Of a stretch of DNA of 64,000 bases, positions 58,495 to 64,000 are shown in pieces. The DNA lies in NCBI GenBank assembly GCA_947494435.1, contig CANLUY010000003.1, forward strand, positions 29,209 to 93,208, in the 5' to 3' direction. The position numbers and the translations under genes are program-made. The DNA comes from an uncultured Litoreibacter sp. GTDB lineage: Bacteria; Pseudomonadota; Alphaproteobacteria; Rhodobacterales; Rhodobacteraceae. Under the pieces are notes generated by a model that searched no databases, was not told the origin of the DNA, and saw only the letters and a program-made list of their open reading frames with translations. Position 1 is the stretch's first letter, and each line of letters begins with the position of its first letter.

Positions 58495-59267
58495 CAGCGG
58501 GCGATGGAACCATAGGCAAGGCCGTGGAGGTTATGGATCGCGTCGCTGAAATGAAGCGGCCCGTAAAATTCAGCGAGATTCTCGACAGATGCAGTTTTCC
58601 AAAGGCCACTCTCTACCGTTACCTTCAAAGCCTCACCAATCAGAATTTACTCAGCTACGATGAGGCAAACCAGACCTACAGTTTTGGGCTGAGGGTCATG
58701 AGTTATGCCCACGTTGCCTGGAAATTCAGCTCACTTGCACCAATCGCGCGTCGCTTCGCTGAAGGCCTCGCATTGCAGAGCAAGATGACAGTTCATGTGG
58801 GGCAGCTCGACAATGGACATGTTCTATACGTTGATAAGGTTGATGCTCGCGACCCAATGCGGCTCAATTCGCAAATCGGGAAAATTGCACCAGCGTATTG
58901 CACAGGTATCGGCAAAGCGATGCTGGCTTTCCAGAACGAAGAAGACCTCGCCGATCTTCTTTCCCAGCAATCGTACTATCGCCATACCGAGAAGACGGTT
59001 CGCAACAGAAACGAGTTGATGCGAAGTTTGGAGGTAATTCGATCCGATGGCGTCGCCTTGGACGACCAAGAACACGAAACCGGCGTCATCTGTATCGCCT
59101 GCCCAGTCCTCAGCACTGATCAAACCGTCTTCGGGGGCTTGTCCCTCACAACCAACATACACACGCATACATCAGATGAGCTCAAGACGCATATTCCCCT
59201 GCTGAAAGAAGCTGCTCAAAACCTTGGAAGCGCCTTTGAAGCTTGGCGATATCCGCAACATGAGTAG
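58491..59267 (+). CDS. IclR-family transcriptional regulator
   Basis: 258 residues. N-terminal winged helix (VKFSEILDRCSFPKATLYRYLQSL) and C-terminal ligand domain with YCTGIGKAMLAF and GVICIACPVLS. The ATG overlaps the halogenase stop as ATGA. It likely senses a sugar or metabolite of the pathway; autoregulation cannot be seen. Confidence 0.87.
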   Translation: MTAGDGTIGKAVEVMDRVAEMKRPVKFSEILDRCSFPKATLYRYLQSLTNQNLLSYDEANQTYSFGLRVMSYAHVAWKFSSLAPIARRFAEGLALQSKMTVHVGQLDNGHVLYVDKVDARDPMRLNSQIGKIAPAYCTGIGKAMLAFQNEEDLADLLSQQSYYRHTEKTVRNRNELMRSLEVIRSDGVALDDQEHETGVICIACPVLSTDQTVFGGLSLTTNIHTHTSDELKTHIPLLKEAAQNLGSAFEAWRYPQHE

Positions 59268-59357
59268 CGTAAGTCGACTGCGCAACCTCAGGCAATCCGT
59301 TCGCTTTCCTATGAAGCACTGCTTATCAGGTCAATCTCGCCAATTTGGGACCCGGCC

Positions 59358-60392
59358 ATGACACTCCAAGACCAACCGCACCGCCGTTTCAACCCGCTCA
59401 AAAACGAATGGGTTCTTGTTTCACCGCACCGCAACAAGCGGCCATGGCAAGGTAAGTCTGAAACTCTACCTCCAGTTAGCAAGCCGAAATATGATCCGAC
59501 CTGTTATCTCTGCCCGGGGAACACTCGGGTAAACGGTGAGAAAAACCCAGACTATAAGGGGCCTTACGTTTTCCCCAACGATTTCCCGGCATTGCTAGAG
59601 CAAACAGATGAGGCCGTTGCTACCACCGGTTTGTTCCGAGCCGAGCCTGTGGCCGGGACAGCCCGTGTCATTTGCTTTTCAGAGCGACATGACCTCACTC
59701 TTGCCGAGCTGCCTGCGAGCGATATTCGGCAGGTCGTGAACCTCTGGGCAGATCAGTTGGATGAGCTTGGGAATTGTTACAAGTGGGTTCAGATCTTCGA
59801 GAACAAAGGCGAGGTTATGGGATGCTCAAATCCGCATCCCCACGGACAAATCTGGGCATCCGACTTCATTCCAAATGAAGCCGTCACGGAAGATCAAACT
59901 CAAGCTGATCATCTCAAGAAAACGGGTGCGAACCTTCTGGTGTCCTACGCGGAGGCAGAGGCGAAAAACGGCGCGCGTACCGTAGTTGAAAACAAGGACT
60001 GGATTGCTGTTGTCCCCTACTGGGCAACTTGGCCATTTGAGACTCTGCTTCTGCCGAAACGGCACAAAAAGCGACTAACTTGTCTTTCGTCGCTTGAGCG
60101 CAAATCACTTTCGGAAGTCCTGAAGCTCCTTTGTACGCGCTACGACAACCTCTTCGAGACCGAGTTCCCCTATTCAATGGGGTGGCATGGAGCACCATTC
60201 AACGGTGCCAAAAATGACCACTGGCAGCTTCACGCACATTTCTATCCGCCTTTGCTGAGATCCGCGACTGTCAAGAAATTTATGGTCGGCTACGAAATGC
60301 TGGCAGAGGCGCAGCGCGATCTCACAGCAGAAACTGCCGCCGCGCAACTGAGGGATCTCAGCGATACTCACTACAAATCAGGAGGCTCATGA
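59358..60392 (+). CDS. galT: galactose-1-phosphate uridylyltransferase
   Basis: 344 residues. Zinc-site CYLCPGN near residue 50 and the catalytic HPHPHGQ-type motif (CSNPHPHGQIWA, near residue 158), plus HAHFYPPLLR near residue 288. Transfers UMP from UDP-glucose to galactose-1-phosphate. It begins 90 bp after the IclR gene and leads galT-galK-galE. Confidence 0.93.
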   Translation: MTLQDQPHRRFNPLKNEWVLVSPHRNKRPWQGKSETLPPVSKPKYDPTCYLCPGNTRVNGEKNPDYKGPYVFPNDFPALLEQTDEAVATTGLFRAEPVAGTARVICFSERHDLTLAELPASDIRQVVNLWADQLDELGNCYKWVQIFENKGEVMGCSNPHPHGQIWASDFIPNEAVTEDQTQADHLKKTGANLLVSYAEAEAKNGARTVVENKDWIAVVPYWATWPFETLLLPKRHKKRLTCLSSLERKSLSEVLKLLCTRYDNLFETEFPYSMGWHGAPFNGAKNDHWQLHAHFYPPLLRSATVKKFMVGYEMLAEAQRDLTAETAAAQLRDLSDTHYKSGGS

Positions 60393-60393
60393 T

Positions 60394-61491
60394 ATGTCAC
60401 GAGATGCCGTCACTCAGTCTGCCAACGATCTTTTTCAGCAAGCTTTCGGCGCGGTGCCAACAGCCACGGACTACGCCCCGGGGAGGGTGAATCTCCTTGG
60501 TGAGCACACCGACTACAACGGTGGCTTGGTTTTTCCGATGCCGCTCGCACTGGGTACAGCTGTTGCAATTTCATTCGGTGGGTCGAAAGGGACAATCGAC
60601 GCTGTGAGCGGCGACGCGGCAAATCGGGTTGTTCGCCATATTGAAGATACGCCAGACAAGGCTTGGACAGACTACCTTGTCGGATCTCTGAAGGTGTTAT
60701 TTGATGACAACCTACCCGATCGTGGGCTCCGGATTGCCATCGCATCAGATCTTCCAACTGGATCAGGTCTATCTAGCTCAGCTGCAATCGAAGTCGCCCT
60801 CATGCGGGCAGCCAGCGCGTTAACCGGACGCGAGATTTCGCCGGTAGATATCGCAATTTTGGCGCGCCGTGCAGAGAACGAATATGTCGGCATGCCGTGC
60901 GGCATTATGGATCAATACTCAGTGTCTGTTGGCTCACCCGGTAAGGCCGTCTTTCTTGACACGCGGGCACTAGAGTCTGAGGTTGTGGACCTCCCTGACA
61001 GCCATAACTTTGTCATTATCCATTCTGGCGTTTCTCATAAGCTCACTGAAGATGGCTACGAAAAGCGCGTTGAGGAATGCAATGCGGCCTGTGCGGCCCT
61101 CGACGTAAAAATGCTGAGTGATCTTGATGTTGAAAGTCTCGACCGCATTGAACAGCTGCCCGCGCCACTGGACGGCCGAGCGCGCCATATCCTTACTGAA
61201 AACAGTCGGGTGAAAAAAGCCCTCGAGGCCCTCCGCACCGGCAATCTGGACGACTTCTCGCGCTTCTTGGTGGAAAGCCACGCGTCGCAGCGCGACGACT
61301 TTGCCGTCTCTGTCCCAGAGGTCGATGCGTTGGTTGAAGGTGCCATTGAAGTTGGTGCCGACGGCGCACGGCTTACAGGTGGCGGCTTTGGCGGATCAAT
61401 CGTGGCCTTTGTCCAAAAGCCGCGTGTTCCTGCCTTCGTAACGGCCATTGAAAGCCGCTTTCCAAAAGCCCGCGTCTTAGCGGTGACGTAA
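60394..61491 (+). CDS. galK: galactokinase
   Basis: 365 residues: GHMP kinase with galactokinase signature GRVNLLGEHTDYNGGLVFP, ATP loop LPTGSGLSSSAA and C-terminal ARLTGGGFGGSIVA. Phosphorylates galactose released by the alpha-galactosidase. SD AGGAGG just before the ATG. Confidence 0.95.
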   Translation: MSRDAVTQSANDLFQQAFGAVPTATDYAPGRVNLLGEHTDYNGGLVFPMPLALGTAVAISFGGSKGTIDAVSGDAANRVVRHIEDTPDKAWTDYLVGSLKVLFDDNLPDRGLRIAIASDLPTGSGLSSSAAIEVALMRAASALTGREISPVDIAILARRAENEYVGMPCGIMDQYSVSVGSPGKAVFLDTRALESEVVDLPDSHNFVIIHSGVSHKLTEDGYEKRVEECNAACAALDVKMLSDLDVESLDRIEQLPAPLDGRARHILTENSRVKKALEALRTGNLDDFSRFLVESHASQRDDFAVSVPEVDALVEGAIEVGADGARLTGGGFGGSIVAFVQKPRVPAFVTAIESRFPKARVLAVT

Positions 61492-61530
61492 TGCGATTTG
61501 CTTTGATTCAACATCTCACGGGAACATCCC

Positions 61531-62547
61531 ATGTCTGATCAACCAACCATCATGGTAATCGGTGGAGCTGGCTATATTGGCTCTCACACAACGCTCGCTT
61601 TGAACGACGCCGGTTTTGAAACTATCGTCTACGACAACTTTTCAACGGGTCACCGAGACGCTTGTTTTGGAAGGCACCTTGTTGAGGGTGATCTGGCGGA
61701 TCGCGCGAAGCTCGAAAACACTCTTCAAAGCTTTGGTGTGGATTGCGTTGTGCATTTTGCAGCGCTGATTGAAGCCGGCCAGTCGGTGATCGCTCCCCTG
61801 CCCTTCTTTCAGAACAATGTCGCAGGAACTCTTTCGCTTCTTGAAGCGATGCAGTCCGTTGGGCTGAAGAAGTTGGTGTTTTCATCGACGGCAGCCGCAT
61901 ACGGTAACAACACTGATGCACCGCTCCTGCACGAGAAGCTCTCACGTGCACCAATCAATCCATATGGCGACAGCAAAGTCATGGTGGAAATGATGCTGGA
62001 AGCCTGTGTTGAGCCGCATGGCCTCCAATCAATCGCACTGCGCTATTTCAATGCATGCGGTGCAGATCCCGACGGCAGAACTGGTGAACGCCACGACCCA
62101 GAGACACATCTCATTCCGCTCGTGATCCAAGCTGCACTTGGTCAGAGGCCCGACATCAAGATATATGGAACCGATTATCCGACGCCTGATGGGACCTGCA
62201 TTCGAGACTACATACATGTTTCAGATCTGGCGACAGGGCATGTCGCAGCCGTTCGCAAGTTGCTTTCAAGCAGTGAACCAGGCTTCAGACCAATCAATCT
62301 CGGGACGGGAAGTGGCTTGAGCGTTCGCGAGGTCATTGATGCTGTGAAGAAGGTCTCAAACGTCGATTTCGATGTTATTGAAACCATCCGTCGACCCGGA
62401 GATCCGGCCCAGCTCGTTGCAGACGCAAGCGAGGCCGCTGACCAGTTGGATTGGGTCGCCGAACACAGTGGAATCAACCAGATTGTTCGTGATGCGTGGG
62501 CCTTCGCCATTAAAGCGAGATCAAGTAGTGCAACAGTTAGCACCTAG
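61531..62547 (+). CDS. galE: UDP-glucose 4-epimerase
   Basis: 338 residues. NAD motif GGAGYIGSHT, catalytic FSSTAAAYG and YGDSK (Tyr-X3-Lys), and GLQSIALRYFNACGADP. Regenerates UDP-glucose. Last gene of the Leloir cluster; no galM mutarotase is present here. Confidence 0.94.
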   Translation: MSDQPTIMVIGGAGYIGSHTTLALNDAGFETIVYDNFSTGHRDACFGRHLVEGDLADRAKLENTLQSFGVDCVVHFAALIEAGQSVIAPLPFFQNNVAGTLSLLEAMQSVGLKKLVFSSTAAAYGNNTDAPLLHEKLSRAPINPYGDSKVMVEMMLEACVEPHGLQSIALRYFNACGADPDGRTGERHDPETHLIPLVIQAALGQRPDIKIYGTDYPTPDGTCIRDYIHVSDLATGHVAAVRKLLSSSEPGFRPINLGTGSGLSVREVIDAVKKVSNVDFDVIETIRRPGDPAQLVADASEAADQLDWVAEHSGINQIVRDAWAFAIKARSSSATVST

Positions 62548-62619
62548 AGCGAGCGCAACGCTAAAAGGTATTTCGCAGCAAACCTGTAATGGTGAAAGAC
62601 CGAATGAAATCCTCTATCT

Positions 62620-63159
62620 CTAAACTTCTGATGCGATATGCATGCCGTCGCGAAGCTGCCCAAGGAACCGATCCAAGCCATCTTGATTTAGTGTGCCAAA
62701 CCGTCGGAAATACTTAAGGTTCTTTGGTCCTAGACCATGCTCTGCGCTGTAGGAGCCGCCAAAATCAACAACTGCGCGATCCACTACCCAATCTCGCAGC
62801 TCAGCTTCGAACTCAGCGCAATTTTGTCCATCAGTCTTCACGAGATTAAAATGTAGCCCTCCGTCTCCTAGGTGGCCAAAGTCGCAGATCTCAATTTGCG
62901 GAAACGCTTTGGGCAACTCTGTCGACATGGCTTCTCTGAAAGCAATGACCTGATCTCGGGTGAAGCCGAGATCAAAAGCAATGAGTGGACCGGCGGCTCT
63001 TACACCTTCGGACAAGGCGTGTCGTAGAGCCCAAAACTCTTCCGGGCGACCGAATAACGGAGAAGCTGCACTCGTCGTGAATTCGGTCACCTCAGATAAG
63101 ACCGGACGTCCGATTGAGTACCTGTCGTCGCTCAACCATCCAAAGCGAGTTATGTTCAC
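62620..63159 (-). pseudogene. C-terminal fragment of FAD-linked oxidase (GlcD/D-2-hydroxyacid type)
   Basis: 179 codons. CDFGHLGDGGLHFNL and FGGSYSAEHGLGPKN are the C-terminal motifs of FAD-linked oxidases of the GlcD/LDH-D family, normally 460-480 residues. The N-terminal FAD-binding half is absent and the first ~20 codons (NITRFGWLSDDRYS) are unrelated. It marks the right edge of the catabolic cargo. Confidence 0.75.
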
Positions 63160-63442
63160 CGTGAACTAAACGGCGGCTGCGTGCTTACTTCCCTAAACAG
63201 GAAGTTTTGGCGATTTTTCAGGAAGAATTTCCGGACCACCTCAAGGAGTCTTTGTGCCTCCGGCTCACCAATAGGGCCGCTCAACGATATTCCGCGAGAC
63301 CGCAAACTAACAGCCATATGGAGTTCTCATACGCCAGCTGATGATGTTGGAAATCTTGAGTGAAAGGGGTTCAGCGACCCCGCGCAAACAGAAAAGCCGT
63401 TTGTTTGTAGATCATTGGGTCGAATGTGTCATATATAGCGTG
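63160..63442. other. non-coding stretch at right cargo edge
   Basis: No supported gene. ACTTCC-CTAAACA-GGAAGT followed by TTT near 63186 is a weak terminator-like hairpin. Confidence 0.35.
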
Positions 63443-63477
63443 GTGAAATATATCACAATGTGTCCGTTTCGGGCACA
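63443..63477 (+). promoter_or_regulatory. palindromes before XRE gene
   Basis: GTGA-AATATA-TCAC (63443-63456) and TGTGTCC-GTTTC-GGGCACA (63459-63477, one mismatch) lie directly upstream of and abutting the start codon: likely self-operator of the XRE protein. Confidence 0.45.
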
Positions 63478-63686
63478 TGAACTTACGTACTCGTGTGGCA
63501 CTCAATATAAAGGACGAACGGCACCGTCAGGGCATCAGCCAGGAGGAGCTCGCACATCGCGCTGGTGTCAGCCGCGCATACCTTGGCCGCTTAGAGAACT
63601 GCAAGTTTTCAGCCACACTCGATCTTGTCGAAAAGATCGCCAAGGGTCTCAAAACAGACCCCAGCAACCTCATATCGCCTCGTTAA
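63477..63686 (+). CDS. small XRE-family regulator
   Basis: 69 residues, a complete HTH domain alone (NIKDERHRQGISQEELAHRAG, SRAYLGRLENCKFSATLDLVEKI). Such single-domain Cro/CI-like proteins often control plasmid or restriction genes. The start ATG lies inside a palindrome, suggesting autorepression and possibly a leaderless or weakly translated mRNA. Confidence 0.78.
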   Translation: MNLRTRVALNIKDERHRQGISQEELAHRAGVSRAYLGRLENCKFSATLDLVEKIAKGLKTDPSNLISPR

Positions 63687-63793
63687 GACGCCGCGGTAAC
63701 CGAACCTTCCCTGCGTTAAACAGGCCAGAGAGCAGCATAAAGCTTTTCATTTCGGTGTGGCGTTTGCTGTTTTGCAACAGCAGAACTCACAGC

Positions 63794-63958
63794 TCATTCA
63801 TAGTAGACGTCTTCATGGGCTTCGCCTTGCCACCGCGGAACCACCTCCCCCGTGTTCCATTCATAAAGCCAACCAACAAGTTTTCCACTGTTCCGATCGA
63901 AGATACGCTTAACTGCGCGCGCTTGCGTGCGCTTCCTGCCCGGCTGCAACTTTGGCAC
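63794..63958 (-). CDS. small basic protein, paralogue of gene at 14494
   Basis: Frame of 54 codons from GTG at 63958, not in the ORF track; the frame stays open to the window edge, so a more upstream start is possible. RAVKRIFDRNSGKLVGWLY, EWNTGEVVPRW, then DVYYE. It aligns with the 14494-14661 product across nearly its whole length (basic start, VG-Y/W-L-Y/F-EWNTG, W, acidic tail). Function unknown. Confidence 0.6.
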   Translation of the reverse strand: MPKLQPGRKRTQARAVKRIFDRNSGKLVGWLYEWNTGEVVPRWQGEAHEDVYYE

Positions 63959-64000
63959 GCTCTTGGAATTTCGATCAGGTTTTCCGCAGACCTTGACGGG

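Overview
The window looks like part of a conjugative plasmid from a marine-type alphaproteobacterium, most likely the Roseobacter group of Rhodobacteraceae. Supporting signs are an iteron-controlled RepA replicon, a complete virB/virD conjugation system, Rhodobacter-type cuckoo sRNA hairpins, alphaproteobacterial LexA boxes (GTTC-N7-GTTC), and catabolic operons resembling the agp (alpha-galactoside) and thu (sugar ABC) systems of alphaproteobacteria. No database search was possible, so family names rest on recognised motifs and gene order.

Layout. 1-4.4 kb: a DNA adenine methyltransferase open at the left edge, a ribbon-helix-helix (RHH) protein, repA and eight 16-bp iterons. 4.4-15 kb: small plasmid-backbone genes (DUF3800, DUF736, a DUF4942 methyltransferase, ArdC antirestriction), an SOS-type SRAP/nuclease operon, and a four-hairpin anti-Shine-Dalgarno sRNA array. 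15-17.1 kb: virC2-virC1, a 250-bp array of 7-bp repeats, and a T-DNA-border-like nick-site candidate (oriT). 17.1-34.7 kb: virD1, virD2, virD4 on the plus strand, then the virB operon on the minus strand, which includes a VirB1/VirB5 chimera. 35.2-63.2 kb: catabolic cargo. 63.4-64 kb: what looks like backbone again, with a paralogue of a small gene from 14.5 kb.

The cargo combines sugar and glycine/threonine metabolism. A LacI regulator with three matching palindromic operators controls a sugar ABC transporter (binding protein, two permeases, ATPase) and a GH4 glycosidase. Next come a glycine riboswitch with a D-amino-acid dehydrogenase, an XRE-cupin regulator, and kbl-tdh (threonine to glycine plus acetyl-CoA). 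An AraC regulator then diverges from an alpha-galactoside operon: family-5 binding protein, two permeases, a fused two-domain ATPase, a second GH4 enzyme with the alpha-galactosidase CHSVQ motif, a flavin-dependent halogenase-like protein, an IclR regulator, and galT-galK-galE. Together these would import alpha-galactosides, hydrolyse them, and feed galactose into the Leloir pathway. Three gene fragments (amino-acid ABC ATPase, LysE exporter, FAD-linked oxidase) mark old rearrangement junctions at or inside the cargo.

The most interesting reading concerns 4-17 kb. If the border-like site at 17.09 kb is nic, the transferred strand is the minus strand and enters the recipient running toward lower coordinates. 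The plus-strand antirestriction, methyltransferase and DUF736 genes would then sit in the leading region with the transferred strand as template. LexA-controlled genes, hairpin-rich leaders and a cuckoo-like sRNA lie in the same zone. This would be a coordinated establishment programme, inferred here and testable.
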